Notes: generated by a model not told the origin, from the letters alone. A stretch of 64,000 bases of DNA from Rhizobium aethiopicum (GCF_014197535.1 NZ_JACIFV010000001.1:310001-374000), one strand, 5' to 3'. Positions 43,593 to 53,614 are shown, counted from the first letter of the stretch. Program-made: numbers and translations.

Positions 43593-44762
43593 ATGGCAAG
43601 AGAGAGGCCGCTCCGCATTCTGCACTGCTTCAGATCGCCGGTCGGCGGGATTTTCCGCCATGTCCGCGATCTGGTTGAGGAACATAGCAAGGCCGGTCAT
43701 CACATCGGCATTCTCTGCGACAGCTCGACCGGCGGCGAGCACGAGGACAGATTGTTCGATGATATCCGTCCATATCTGTCTCTCGGCCTGACGCGCGTGC
43801 CGATCCGCCGCTCGGTCAGCCCCTCCGATATCGCGACGATGTGGGATACGTACAAGAAGATTAAAAGTTTGCGGCCGGACGTGCTGCACGGGCACGGCGC
43901 CAAGGGCGGCGTGCTCGCGCGACTTGCCGGCTCAGCCCTGCGGGTGAACAGGTATCGCGTAGCCCGCCTCTATACCGCGCATGGCGGAAGCCTGCATTAT
44001 TCGCGCTCCTCATTCACAGGACAGTTCGTCCTCAGGATGGAGCGCCTGCAGGAATACTTCACCGATGCGCTGGTTTTCATCTGTGAATACGAGCGCGACA
44101 CCTATGCCCGCAAGGTGGGCATGCCGCGGACGAAGACGAAACTGATCTATAACGGCATCGGAGAGCGTGAATTCGAGCCGATCCACACCCGGTCGGATGC
44201 TGTGCATTTCATCTATGTCGGGATGCTTCGGGACCTCAAGGGTCCCGATCTGTTTGTCGATGCCTTCGCCAAGACCGAGCGACTGCTTGGCAGGCCGCTT
44301 TCGGCGCTGATGATCGGCGACGGACCTGACCGCGATCGCTACCGCGAGATGATGATCGAACGCGGCCTCGGCAAACGGATCGGCATGTTGCCGGCAATGC
44401 GCATCCACGAGGCCTTTGCCATGGCGCAAAATCTCGTCGTCCCCTCTCGCGCCGAAGCCATGCCCTATATCGTGCTCGAAGGGTTGGGGGCCGGCAAGAC
44501 GATCATCGCCAGCCGCGTCGGCGGCATTCCCGAGGTGCTCGGCAAGGACAGTCCGGCTCTTGTCGAGCCCGGCAATTCCGACGATCTCGCCCGCGTCATG
44601 GCGGAAGCGCTCAGCACGCCCGGCTGGCACGCCAGAACAATGCCGTCGCATGAGGCAGTAAAGGCCGTGTTTTCCTCGACCGTGATGGCGCGGGATGTCC
44701 TGCAATTATACCATGAGCTCGTCGGTCCCGCCGCCGAACAAGCAGTGTTCGTTACCCCGTAA
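43593..44762 (+). CDS. Family 4 glycosyltransferase, UppD-like
   Basis: A 389-residue GT-B enzyme. The N-terminal domain has PVGGIFRHVRDLVEEHSKAG and DVLHGHGAKGGVLARL; the C-terminal nucleotide-sugar domain has FIYVGMLRDLKGPDLFVDAF and the E-x7-E region RAEAMPYIVLEGLGAGK. It should transfer a sugar to the growing lipid-linked repeat unit on the cytoplasmic side. It lies between the Wza-like and the initiating transferase genes, four and 56 bases away. Confidence 0.9.
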   Translation: MARERPLRILHCFRSPVGGIFRHVRDLVEEHSKAGHHIGILCDSSTGGEHEDRLFDDIRPYLSLGLTRVPIRRSVSPSDIATMWDTYKKIKSLRPDVLHGHGAKGGVLARLAGSALRVNRYRVARLYTAHGGSLHYSRSSFTGQFVLRMERLQEYFTDALVFICEYERDTYARKVGMPRTKTKLIYNGIGEREFEPIHTRSDAVHFIYVGMLRDLKGPDLFVDAFAKTERLLGRPLSALMIGDGPDRDRYREMMIERGLGKRIGMLPAMRIHEAFAMAQNLVVPSRAEAMPYIVLEGLGAGKTIIASRVGGIPEVLGKDSPALVEPGNSDDLARVMAEALSTPGWHARTMPSHEAVKAVFSSTVMARDVLQLYHELVGPAAEQAVFVTP

Positions 44763-44818
44763 ATATTTCTTAGGGGCTTTCTGGTATTTCGCTTGCTGAC
44801 AACGAGCGACAAAACCCC

Positions 44819-46381
44819 ATGAACAAATTGGAAAAAAGCGATCAATTCGACGTGGAAGCGCTGCGCAAGCAAATTTCCGAGATCGAGGCGCACCGCAACG
44901 CAGGTCAGGCGCACTCCGCCGAACCGATCGAAATCAACCCCTATGCCCGGCAGATTGCCGAACAGTTCCGCGACGGCACCCGTTCGCCCGTCATTATAAT
45001 CGGCCAATTGCGGCTGCTGGAATTCCTGGCACTGTTTTCGATTGCCCTGATCGTCCACTACTTCTGGCCGGGCGACGGCAGCGATCCTCTGCTGGTGCGG
45101 GTCGGCATGGCGGCGATCGCTTCAGCCGCGACCGTCGTCGCCCTGCAGCTTGCCGACACGTACACCATTCCCGCGCTCCGGGCGAAGCTGCGGCTGATGC
45201 CCCGCATTCTCGCCTCCTGGACGATCGCGCTTGTGCTGACCATCGGCCTGTTCGCGCTCATTCGTGGCACAACATGGGCGATGGTCGATGCCTATGTCCC
45301 GTGGTTCGCCGCCGGCGTGCTCTTTCTCGCGACCGAGCGTTTCCTCGTCGCGTACGGCATCCGCAACTGGGCGCGCAACGGCATCATGGAGCGGCGCGCC
45401 GTCATCGTCGGCGGCGGCGAACCGGCCAAGGAGCTGATTCGCATCCTCGAACAGCAGGCCGACAACGACATCCGGATTTGCGGCATCTTCGACGACCGCG
45501 GCGAGAAGCGCTCGCCGATCATGGTCGCCGGTTACCCGAAGCTCGGCACCGTGGCGGAACTCGTCGAATTCGTGCGGCTGACGCGCATCGACATGCTGAT
45601 CATCGCCCTGCCGCTTTCGGCTGAGGCGCGCATCTTCGATCTCCTCAAGAAGCTCTGGATCCTGCCGGTCGATATTCGGCTTGCGGCGCATGCCAACCGG
45701 CTGCGCTTCCGGCCACGCGCCTATTCGCATGTCGGCGCTGTGCCGATGCTCGACATTTTCAAGGTGCCTATCCGCGACTGGGACTCCGTCGCCAAACGCG
45801 GCTTCGACATCTTCTTCACCCTGGTCGCGCTTGCGCTGCTCTGGCCGCTGATGGCTGCAACCGCGATCGCCATCAAGGCGACCTCGGAAGGTCCTGTCTT
45901 CTTCATGCAGAAGCGTCACGGCTTCAACAACGAAGTCATCAACGTCTTCAAGTTCCGCTCGATGTACACCAATATGGCCGACCCCTCAGGCAAGGCCGCG
46001 GTGACCAAGGGCGATCCGCGCGTCACCCGTGTCGGAAGGTTCATCCGCAAGACCTCGATCGACGAGCTGCCGCAGCTTTTCAACGTGCTGCGGGGAGACC
46101 TCTCGCTGGTCGGTCCGCGTCCGCATGCGGTTCTTGCCCAGGCGCGCGACCGCGCCTTCGCTGATGTCGTCGAAGGTTATTTCGCCCGCCATCGCGTCAA
46201 GCCTGGTGTGACCGGTTGGGCGCAGATCAACGGCTGGCGCGGCGAGGTCGACAATGACGAGAAGATCAAGTTCCGCACGGCCTACGACCTCTATTATATC
46301 GAGAACTGGTCGCTCTGGTTCGATCTCAAAATCCTATTCCTGACTCCGGTCCGGCTGTTCAACACGGAAAATGCCTATTGA
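44819..46381 (+). CDS. uppE: Polyprenyl glycosylphosphotransferase (initiating transferase), UppE-like
   Basis: A 520-residue enzyme that starts repeat-unit synthesis by moving sugar-1-phosphate to undecaprenyl phosphate. Four N-terminal membrane helices (about 60-180), a CoA-binding-like domain (RRAVIVGGGEPAKELIRILE) and a fifth helix lead to the catalytic bacterial sugar transferase domain with GPVFFMQKRHGFNNEVINVFKFRSM (ends given), the KTSIDELPQLFNVLRGD motif and KPGVTGWAQINGWRGE. In Agrobacterium UppE is the initiating enzyme of the unipolar polysaccharide. The stop codon overlaps the TTG start of the next gene by three bases. Confidence 0.92.
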   Translation: MNKLEKSDQFDVEALRKQISEIEAHRNAGQAHSAEPIEINPYARQIAEQFRDGTRSPVIIIGQLRLLEFLALFSIALIVHYFWPGDGSDPLLVRVGMAAIASAATVVALQLADTYTIPALRAKLRLMPRILASWTIALVLTIGLFALIRGTTWAMVDAYVPWFAAGVLFLATERFLVAYGIRNWARNGIMERRAVIVGGGEPAKELIRILEQQADNDIRICGIFDDRGEKRSPIMVAGYPKLGTVAELVEFVRLTRIDMLIIALPLSAEARIFDLLKKLWILPVDIRLAAHANRLRFRPRAYSHVGAVPMLDIFKVPIRDWDSVAKRGFDIFFTLVALALLWPLMAATAIAIKATSEGPVFFMQKRHGFNNEVINVFKFRSMYTNMADPSGKAAVTKGDPRVTRVGRFIRKTSIDELPQLFNVLRGDLSLVGPRPHAVLAQARDRAFADVVEGYFARHRVKPGVTGWAQINGWRGEVDNDEKIKFRTAYDLYYIENWSLWFDLKILFLTPVRLFNTENAY

Positions 46382-47622
46382 GCACGATCGAGGCGACATA
46401 TTCGCGTGTCGCCCAGCCGCGGCGGACAACGCTGCGGCTGATCGGCTCGGCCTTCGTCGCCTTCGGCGTTTTCCTCTCCGGCTTCGTCATCGATGAGCCG
46501 GCGCCCTATGAACTCTGGATGGCGGGGCTGATCGGCCTCTGGTTCATCCTTGGTCTCAGGATTTCGCGCAGCGTCGCGCCGTTGCTTGCGCTGCTGCTCA
46601 CTTTCAATATCGGCGGCATGCTGTCGCTGACGCAGATGAAGGATCTTGCGACGGCGCCGATGTATATCGCCGTCTCGATCTTCCTGGCGCTGACCGCGGT
46701 TTTCTACGGGGCGATCATCGAGGACAGCCATAAGCGGCTGCCGCTGATCTTCAACGCCTGGACCCTGGCTGCCGTCGTCACGTCGGCGCTTGGCGTGCTC
46801 GGCTATTTCCACGCCTTTCCGGGCTCGGAACTGTTCACTCTCTATGACCGCGCCAAAGGCGCGTTCCAGGATCCGAACGTCTTCGGCCCCTTCCTGGTGC
46901 CGCCGTCGCTCCATCTCATCCACGGCATTCTGGTCGGCGATCTGAAGAAATCGCCATTGAAGGCAGCCGCCCTTCTCGTGATTGCCCTCGGCATCTTTCT
47001 CTCCTTTTCCCGCGCCGCCTGGGGTCTCTTTGCGCTCGGCGTGGTGCTCTTGATTTTCATCATGCTGCTGAAGGAGCGCAGCGGCGCCTTCCGCTTGCGC
47101 GTGCTGATCCTGTCACTGGCGGCTATCATCATGCTGGTCGCATCGCTGCTCGTGGCGCTGCAGATTCCGAAGGTCGCAGAGTTGTTTTCGACACGCGCCC
47201 AGCTCGTGCAGCAGTATGACGGCGAACATCTCGGTCGCTTCGAGCGCCACAGGATCGGTTTTACCATGATGATGGAGCGCCCGCTCGGCATCGGTCCGCT
47301 CGTGTTCGGCACGATGTTTCCCGAGGACGAGCATAATATCTGGCTGAAGTCGCTCACCTCCTATGGCTGGATCGGCTTCGTCAGCTATGTCGGAATGCTC
47401 CTTTGGACGCTCATCCTGGGTTTCCGGAACCTGCTTCACGACCGGCCGTGGCAACCCTTCCTGATGATTGCCTGGATCTCCGTTCTCGGCCATGCGGCGA
47501 TCGGCAATGTCATCGACATCGACCACTGGCGGCATGTCTATCTGCTCTTCGGCACGGTCTGGGGCTGCGCGGCGCTGGAAGCGCGTCACAGGCGCGGCCG
47601 AAATCTCGTCGGAGCGGCTTGA
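46378..47622 (+). CDS. O-antigen ligase/polymerase-like membrane protein, UppF-like
   Basis: A 414-residue protein with about eleven hydrophobic segments and the Wzy/WaaL-like pattern, including the long periplasmic loop that ends ERHRIGFTMMMERPLGIGPL and the MFPEDEHNIWLKSLTSYG motif. It probably polymerises or transfers the repeat units at the periplasmic face. The start is TTG at 46378, overlapping the uppE-like stop codon (TTGA), which indicates translational coupling. It is convergent with the sugar permease gene 27 bases on. Confidence 0.88.
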   Translation: MSTIEATYSRVAQPRRTTLRLIGSAFVAFGVFLSGFVIDEPAPYELWMAGLIGLWFILGLRISRSVAPLLALLLTFNIGGMLSLTQMKDLATAPMYIAVSIFLALTAVFYGAIIEDSHKRLPLIFNAWTLAAVVTSALGVLGYFHAFPGSELFTLYDRAKGAFQDPNVFGPFLVPPSLHLIHGILVGDLKKSPLKAAALLVIALGIFLSFSRAAWGLFALGVVLLIFIMLLKERSGAFRLRVLILSLAAIIMLVASLLVALQIPKVAELFSTRAQLVQQYDGEHLGRFERHRIGFTMMMERPLGIGPLVFGTMFPEDEHNIWLKSLTSYGWIGFVSYVGMLLWTLILGFRNLLHDRPWQPFLMIAWISVLGHAAIGNVIDIDHWRHVYLLFGTVWGCAALEARHRRGRNLVGAA

Positions 47623-47649
47623 AGCCTTGCCGCCGATGGCTTGGGCTGC

Positions 47650-48486
47650 CTATTTCGTCGTCCCGGCCGTCAAGCCGGCGATGAACCGCCGCTGGAAAAT
47701 GAGATAGGTCAGGATGAGCGGGGCAATGACGATCACCGCCCCGGCGGTCAGAACCGGCGTGTTGACGGTGTAGCGCCCCTGGAAAAACAGCATGCCGAGG
47801 GGCAGCGTCCGATAGGCATCGTCGTTCACCAGAATGAAGGGAATCAGAAACTCATTCCAGGTCCAGATGAACAGGAACAGCGCCAGCGTCGACATTGCCG
47901 GCACCATCAGGGGTACGACGATCTTGCGAAGGATATAGAAGCGCCCGGCGCCGTCGAGGACCGCCGCTTCGAGAATCTCTTCGGGCAATTGCTGCATCGC
48001 GCTGGCGAGGAAGATCGTCGAGAATGGGATCGACATCGCGATCTGCGGCACGATCACGGCGGCATAGGTATTGATCCACCCCAGATACCGCATTTCATAA
48101 TAAAGCGGGATGATGAAAGCCTCTGCCGGCACCATCATGCCGAGCGTCAGGATGGCAAACAGCATACGCCTGAGCGGGAAAGACAGAAAAGCGAAGGCGA
48201 AACCCGTCAGCAGGCCCAGAAAGACGCTCGCGGCGACAACGGGTATGACGACAATAATCGAATTCCAGAAGTAAATGTTGAAATGCCCGGCATTCCAGGC
48301 ATCAAGGTAATTTTCGAAGTGCGGATATGCCGGCAAGGCGAACGCACCCTTCAGGACGTCGGCCTTGCTCTTTATTGACGTCAGCAGCAGAAGCAGGAAT
48401 GGCGTGATCGTGACGAATGCGAGAAGCCAGAGGAGAATGCGAAGAGGGACCGTGGTAACGGGGATATTGGACGAACGCCTCATCAC
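47650..48486 (-). CDS. Carbohydrate ABC transporter permease, MalG type
   Basis: A 278-residue inner-membrane permease with six helices and the EAA loop AMQQLPEEILEAAVLDGAGRFYI (ends AMQQLPEE and DGAG), followed by KIVVPLMVPAMSTLALFLF. It is the last gene of a leftward operon SBP - MalF type - MalG type and overlaps the MalF-type gene by four bases. The usual ATPase gene is not in this operon. Confidence 0.95.
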   Translation of the reverse strand: MMRRSSNIPVTTVPLRILLWLLAFVTITPFLLLLLTSIKSKADVLKGAFALPAYPHFENYLDAWNAGHFNIYFWNSIIVVIPVVAASVFLGLLTGFAFAFLSFPLRRMLFAILTLGMMVPAEAFIIPLYYEMRYLGWINTYAAVIVPQIAMSIPFSTIFLASAMQQLPEEILEAAVLDGAGRFYILRKIVVPLMVPAMSTLALFLFIWTWNEFLIPFILVNDDAYRTLPLGMLFFQGRYTVNTPVLTAGAVIVIAPLILTYLIFQRRFIAGLTAGTTK

Positions 48487-49376
48487 GCCACCCCTTTGTT
48501 CTGCGAGCCGACAAACCGGTGAATTGCATAGTTGATGATGAATGTCAGGGCCGCGCCGACAATGGCGATGGCCGCTGCCGCGCCGAACCGATTGAGCTCG
48601 AAACCGAGCTGATACATGTAGATGTTCGGCACGAGCGTGGCGTTGGCGGGCCCGCCGCGGGTCATTGTAAAAATCAGGTCGAAACTTTTGATCGACGCGA
48701 TGACCGTCAGCAGCAAAACCACCCTGATCTCCGGCATGAGAAGCGGCAGCGTTATCCAGAAAAATGTCTTTCGCGCCGAAGCGCCATCGACTTTCGCAGC
48801 ATCAAAGAGCGAGGGATCGATGCGCTGAATTCCCGTGAGGAAGATCACCATGCAAAAACCGAAGAAATACCAGGTCGCAACGATCCCGACGGCGGGAAGC
48901 ACGAAGTTGAAATCTCCCAGCCAAGGGAGTGCGAACATGCCCAAGCCCACCGCTCTCAGAAACTGGTTGAACGGGCCGAATGCAGGATTGTAGAGCCATG
49001 CCCAGATGATGCCCAACACGGCAGTCGGCATGATATATGGGAGGAACAGGAATGTCCGCAGGGCGAGCTGTTCCCGTTGCTTCAGATTCCAGACGCAGGC
49101 GGCAAGACCTATGCCAAGCCCGAGCGGTAGGACGCAGTAAAAAATCATCAGCTCGGCATTGTTGCGCAAGGCGATGTAAAAACGATCATCGGAAAAGAGA
49201 TCGACGTAATTGCCGAAGCCAACCCACTTGGGCACGGTCAAGCCGTCCCAACTGGTCAGGCTCAACCCCAAAGCCGCGACAATCGGCCCGAAAACAAAGG
49301 CCGCGTATAGCAGCAATCCGGGGAATAGATAGATCCAATTGGTATGTTCGGAGCCATCAAGTGGGGAGCGCTTCAT
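48483..49376 (-). CDS. Carbohydrate ABC transporter permease, MalF type
   Basis: A 297-residue permease with six helices; the first follows SEHTNWIYLFPGLLLYAAFV. The EAA loop reads IQRIDPSLFDAAKVDGASAR, followed by FFWITLPLLMPEIRVVLLLT. The start at 49376 (protein MKRSPLDG) is preferred to 49397. It pairs with the MalG-type permease with which it overlaps. The stretch between it and the binding-protein gene upstream is 125 bases. Confidence 0.95.
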   Translation of the reverse strand: MKRSPLDGSEHTNWIYLFPGLLLYAAFVFGPIVAALGLSLTSWDGLTVPKWVGFGNYVDLFSDDRFYIALRNNAELMIFYCVLPLGLGIGLAACVWNLKQREQLALRTFLFLPYIMPTAVLGIIWAWLYNPAFGPFNQFLRAVGLGMFALPWLGDFNFVLPAVGIVATWYFFGFCMVIFLTGIQRIDPSLFDAAKVDGASARKTFFWITLPLLMPEIRVVLLLTVIASIKSFDLIFTMTRGGPANATLVPNIYMYQLGFELNRFGAAAAIAIVGAALTFIINYAIHRFVGSQNKGVA

Positions 49377-49501
49377 TCCGGTACTCCATGAAGCCAAAGC
49401 TATCGTCGTCGTGCAGCAAGCCTGAGACGCGGTGCTGATTTTCTTGAGATGATGTCGACGAGACGCAGGCCGCGAACGGTCGCGGCCTGCGTCCGCGCCA
49501 T

Positions 49502-50827
49502 TTATTTTTGACCCTTCAGGTAAGCCTGATAATCCTTGTCCATAGCGTCGACAAAGGCTTCAGGCGTGATCTTGCCGGACAGGAGAAGCGGCGTGTTATC
49601 GTCGATTGTCTTCAGCATCGTCGGGCTCGACCAATCGGGATAGTGGCCGAGAGCGTCGTTGGCGTTGAGCGTCTTCCACATCTCGATGCCGGAACTCAGC
49701 AGCGGCGTGAGCTTTGGCTTCGCATCCGCCGCAAGCGACGTTGCCGGAAGATAGCTGGCATTTGCCCAGGCTTCGGCAGCTTTTTCCGAGACCATGTAGT
49801 CGATATATTCACCGGCCAGGTCCTGCGTTTTCTGGTCTTTGGCAAGGCTTGTTATTGCCCAGGCAAGATCCACGCCTCCGACGCTCAGCGGCTTGGTGCT
49901 GCCTTTCGGGGCAGGAATGGCCATGAAGCCGATATCCTGGTTGTGCTGCATATCACCGAAATACCATGTTCCCGAGATCAGGAAGGCGCCCTGCCCCGAT
50001 ATGAAGAGCTGGACGGCGTCGTCACCCGAAATGCCCTCGAAACCCGGATAGAAATAGCCGCCCTGCGCCCACTTCTGCACCAGTTTTGCGGATTCGATGT
50101 TGCCCTTGGTGTTCCAGGAGCCGCCCCTGCCGTAGATCAGATCATCAAGCTCGGCGCGATTGCTTGCGTCGATATGGGCTTGATCGATGGCGCCAATCAT
50201 GTGGAGGGCGAGATGCTGCTTTGCGCTGCCCATCATGAAGGGCGCAACGCCCTTTTCCTTCAGCTTGTCGAGATCGGCCAGGAGTTCCTCGAAGGTCTTC
50301 GGCAGCGCTATGCCGGCATCGTCGAGGATCTTCTTGTTGTAGTAGAGGCCAACGATCTCGGCGAGGCCTGATATGCCGTAGGTCTTACCGACGCCAAACT
50401 TTGGCCCATCCCAGCGATCTCGCGCCAGCACGGAATCAGACTGCCGCTTATCCCAGCTGTATTTCTTGATGTAGTCGTCAACCGGCAGGAGCAGCCCTTC
50501 CTTGACCATTGCGCCCATGTCGCCGGCGCCCTGGTTGACTTTCGTGACGACCGGGCCGTTCCCTGCCGAAACCGCAAGCTTCAGCGTCAACTTCATGTCA
50601 TCGAAGGTGCGGGCGGTACGTTTGATCGTAACGCCGGGATGCGCAGCCTCGAAGTCCTTGTTCAATTGCTCGATGACCGCACTCTGACCTTCATAGGTCT
50701 GGTCGTCCCATACAGCCAGATCGTCAGCGCGCGCCGCCGCCGAAAGGCTGAAGCTTACAAGCGCCGCGCCGGTCAGCGCGACAGCTGCTTTCCATTGGCT
50801 TGCCGACAGAATGTTGATCGATTTCAC
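49502..50827 (-). CDS. Sugar-binding protein of an ABC transporter
   Basis: A 441-residue extracellular solute-binding protein of family 1. GTG at 50827 behind GAGGAG starts it, followed by a signal sequence with hydrophobic core AAVALTGAALVSFSLSAAAR and cleavage before DDLAVWDDQ. The mature protein has the family pattern QGAGDMGAMVKEGLLLPVDD, GLYYNKKILDDAGIALPKTF and AFLISGTWYFGD. The family binds mono- and oligosaccharides; the glycosidase nearby points to an oligosaccharide. It heads the leftward transporter operon. Confidence 0.94.
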   Translation of the reverse strand: MKSINILSASQWKAAVALTGAALVSFSLSAAARADDLAVWDDQTYEGQSAVIEQLNKDFEAAHPGVTIKRTARTFDDMKLTLKLAVSAGNGPVVTKVNQGAGDMGAMVKEGLLLPVDDYIKKYSWDKRQSDSVLARDRWDGPKFGVGKTYGISGLAEIVGLYYNKKILDDAGIALPKTFEELLADLDKLKEKGVAPFMMGSAKQHLALHMIGAIDQAHIDASNRAELDDLIYGRGGSWNTKGNIESAKLVQKWAQGGYFYPGFEGISGDDAVQLFISGQGAFLISGTWYFGDMQHNQDIGFMAIPAPKGSTKPLSVGGVDLAWAITSLAKDQKTQDLAGEYIDYMVSEKAAEAWANASYLPATSLAADAKPKLTPLLSSGIEMWKTLNANDALGHYPDWSSPTMLKTIDDNTPLLLSGKITPEAFVDAMDKDYQAYLKGQK

Positions 50828-51017
50828 GCTACTTCTCCTCTGTTCCACCTTTATTCGGTTTATTCTCCACTCCCCGTTCAGGCCGGGCGCCACGCACCGG
50901 CCGAACGTTTTCTTCCCTCAGAGCTTTGCCGGGCTGGCGAATCTGAGGTAATCGTCAATGCATCAGCCTTTCTCGCGGCCTGAAATGACAAAGCGCCACG
51001 CAGGAGGTGGCAACGTG

Positions 51018-51620
51018 ATGGACACCAATTGCTTCATCCGTCCGGCGATTGATGCGGATATCGACGCCCTTTTCGACATCTGCCTGAAAACCGCGAATGG
51101 CGGACACGATGCGAGCGCGCTTTACAGCGACCCGCATCTGCCGGGCTACATCTGGTCGGTACCCTATCTCAAATTCGCCAAAGACTTCGCCTTTGTTCTT
51201 GTTCAGGACGACCGCCCGGTCGGCTATGTCGTCGGCACGCCGGATACCAGCGCGTTCGACAGAGACTTGCAGGCAAACTGGTGGCCGTTCGTGCGCCGGG
51301 AGATCGCGGGCCTGACGCCCGCCCGTCCTCGCGACGCCGACGTGATCGAGCGAATTCACAATCCCCGCAGCGGAACGGCGTGGCTTCAAGACCAGTACCC
51401 CGCGCATCTCCACATCAATATTCTTCCCGGGCGTCAGGCAGCCGGCTGGGGACGCAGGATGATCAGCACCGAGCTTCAGGCGTTTAGGAATCATGGGGTC
51501 GGAGCCGTACATCTCGGCGTCGATCCGAACAACGAACGCGCCAGAGGCTTCTACCGCCACCTCGGCTTTTCGGAATTCGAACGGGATGGCGGCGTCGCCT
51601 TCGCAATGCGGATCGACTAG
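51018..51620 (+). CDS. GNAT-family N-acetyltransferase
   Basis: A 200-residue protein with GNAT motif A in LHINILPGRQAAGWGRRMIS and the motif B pattern GVDPNNERARGFYRHLGFSE near the C-terminus. It resembles acetyltransferases fused to or encoded beside O-GlcNAcase-type and other glycosidase genes in actinobacteria and rhizobia, which fits its place between the sugar transporter and glycosidase genes. AGGAGG precedes ATG 51018 (or GTG 51015). It is divergent from the binding-protein gene and convergent with the glycosidase gene. Substrate unknown, perhaps an amino sugar. Confidence 0.85.
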   Translation: MDTNCFIRPAIDADIDALFDICLKTANGGHDASALYSDPHLPGYIWSVPYLKFAKDFAFVLVQDDRPVGYVVGTPDTSAFDRDLQANWWPFVRREIAGLTPARPRDADVIERIHNPRSGTAWLQDQYPAHLHINILPGRQAAGWGRRMISTELQAFRNHGVGAVHLGVDPNNERARGFYRHLGFSEFERDGGVAFAMRID

Positions 51621-51652
51621 GGATTCGGCTAGAGCCGACGACGCCGTAGAGT

Positions 51653-53410
51653 TCATGACATCGGCTCCGCATTTGCGGCGTCCAGCCCATATTTCAGAAC
51701 CACCGCCGCCGGCATGGCGCTCCAGCCCTGAAGCAGCGACCCGCGCCCGTAAGGCGGCGAGAAATATTCCACCGCACCGATCCAGCCATTGTCGAGGCAG
51801 GTTTCCCACCAGCGTGTCAGCGCGTAGCGGGCGCCTCCAAGTCCGAGACGCAGGCGTTCTTCGGCATAGGCGCCGTCCCAATAAGGCCAGTCCGAGCCGT
51901 TATGGTAGCGGTAGGGAAAGGCGGTCTTGGATCGCAAATCGCTTTGCCGCTTGAATGGCGGATAGGCGCACATCACACCCCAACTGCCATAGGGCTGCTC
52001 CTGATTGTGACGCGTTTCCAGCCTGGTTTCAAACGCTCTCAGGAGGCCGACAGCCCTCTCCTCTGAAATAGCACTAAATCGCGATAAGGTCAGACTGTCG
52101 AGAGCCACATGATCCTCGACAAAAGAGCCAGGCGTTCCGTAGTCGAGATATCCTCCCGTTGCCGGCACGAAGAGCTTGGCTTCGATTTCCCGGCGAGCAA
52201 GTATTGCGGTCTTGCGCGCATGTCCGGCAAGGCTCGGATCGTGCCCCTCGCCCAGTCTCGCCACCGCATCCATCGCGCCGACGAAGAGGCCGAGATCGTA
52301 GGAGACAAGGCCGTCACGGAAGACATTGTCGGCCCAATCTCGGTCGTTGCGCGGCTTCAGCGGCAGAACGCTGTCGGGACCGGCCAGACTGATATAGCGA
52401 TCCATGATCGCCCTCACTGTCGGCCAATGAAGCTGCACTTCGGCCGCGTCTTTCGTAACGCCGAAATAGTCATCCAGAAACAGAATGAAGAAAAGCGGAC
52501 TGTCGAAGTGGTCGCTCCACCAATCCTGCGGACGGTTATGGTACTCCGGAACCGCTCTTTTGTGGTTTTTGGGATTGGCCTTGCAGTCGGCGACGAAGCG
52601 CTGCCAGGCATCTGATTGCGCCGGTCCCGTCAGAATAACGCCGCTCGGGGCCTCTCCGTCGGGCTGGATTCCCTTGGCGAGCAGCCGGATCTCGTCGCGC
52701 ACCGCCTCCGGAGCAAGCGTCAGAAGAGGCTGCATCGTCCAATAGCCGTCGCGGTAATAGGTCCGCGCCGGAGCGCTATAGGCCTGCCCGGCGGCAAGGC
52801 CGGCGAAGGCGCCATTTTCGTCGCGCCTTATGCTGGAAAGGGCCGCATGTATGCCCTGGCTGACCATGCTGCGCATCAGCGGGTCGGCCTCAGGCATCAC
52901 ATCGCAACGCGCCACATATTCCGCGGCTTCGGTGATAATGGCTTCACTGGTGAGATCGAGCGCTCTCTCGGCTTCGTCTCTCGAGGCGCCGCCGGCAATC
53001 CGCAGATCGGAATCTCGAGCCTCCACGATAAGGGCGCCCCAGCCCATTTCGAAAATCTGCCGATCAGCGCTGCGGGACACCTTCGCTTTCGCGTCTCGCC
53101 CATCCGGCTCGTGCCACCAGGCGCAACGGCGCGCTGGATAGACGCCCTGCAGGCTCACTCCACTGATCAGCATCACCGGCAGCGACTGCGCGACAAAAAC
53201 GCCGCCCTGTTTCGAGACGAGCCGGTTCGGAGCGTAGATATAGGGGCCGGTGATCGGAGAAAACCGCACACGCCCCAGGCTGCCGGCACCCCAAAGGGCA
53301 AGATCGGCATATCCGTCCGGATGAACATCCGCCTGAAGGCGTGGCGCCATTATAGGCAGCAAGACACTGGCGTCGGCTGAAAGCTGCCCGTCGGTCGAAG
53401 GCTTTATCAT
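51653..53410 (-). CDS. (alpha/alpha)6-barrel glycosidase, glycogen-debranching/GH63-like
   Basis: A 585-residue protein. The N-terminal beta domain (about 1-170) is followed by an (alpha/alpha)6 barrel. Sequence marks include TYYRDGYWTMQPLLTLAPEA, DWWSDHFDSPLFFILFLDDY, NDRDWADNVFRDGLVSYDLG and YRYHNGSDWPYWDGAYAEER; these acidic-aromatic motifs are those of amylo-alpha-1,6-glucosidase-like and GH63-like enzymes. It lacks a signal peptide, so it should act on imported oligosaccharides in the cytoplasm. The ATG at 53410 is chosen over a frame open to 53530, whose extra residues are Arg-rich and lie in the promoter. It is divergent from the ROK gene. Confidence 0.8.
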   Translation of the reverse strand: MIKPSTDGQLSADASVLLPIMAPRLQADVHPDGYADLALWGAGSLGRVRFSPITGPYIYAPNRLVSKQGGVFVAQSLPVMLISGVSLQGVYPARRCAWWHEPDGRDAKAKVSRSADRQIFEMGWGALIVEARDSDLRIAGGASRDEAERALDLTSEAIITEAAEYVARCDVMPEADPLMRSMVSQGIHAALSSIRRDENGAFAGLAAGQAYSAPARTYYRDGYWTMQPLLTLAPEAVRDEIRLLAKGIQPDGEAPSGVILTGPAQSDAWQRFVADCKANPKNHKRAVPEYHNRPQDWWSDHFDSPLFFILFLDDYFGVTKDAAEVQLHWPTVRAIMDRYISLAGPDSVLPLKPRNDRDWADNVFRDGLVSYDLGLFVGAMDAVARLGEGHDPSLAGHARKTAILARREIEAKLFVPATGGYLDYGTPGSFVEDHVALDSLTLSRFSAISEERAVGLLRAFETRLETRHNQEQPYGSWGVMCAYPPFKRQSDLRSKTAFPYRYHNGSDWPYWDGAYAEERLRLGLGGARYALTRWWETCLDNGWIGAVEYFSPPYGRGSLLQGWSAMPAAVVLKYGLDAANAEPMS

Positions 53411-53614
53411 AGACAGGTCCCCGACAGCCGCGTTGAGGAACCCGCAGAATGCGAAACGGAGAGACAGCCGAACCAGCCTGAGCCGATTCCTCTTCGGGCG
53501 ATCTTGGCGCGTGCGCGCCGACCCAGACAATATGTACGGTGCATACTTGTCCTCGACCCTCTTTCAATCGCGCATTTGATTACGCGTTGATCCCAGCCTA
53601 CAGGCGGCTCCTCT

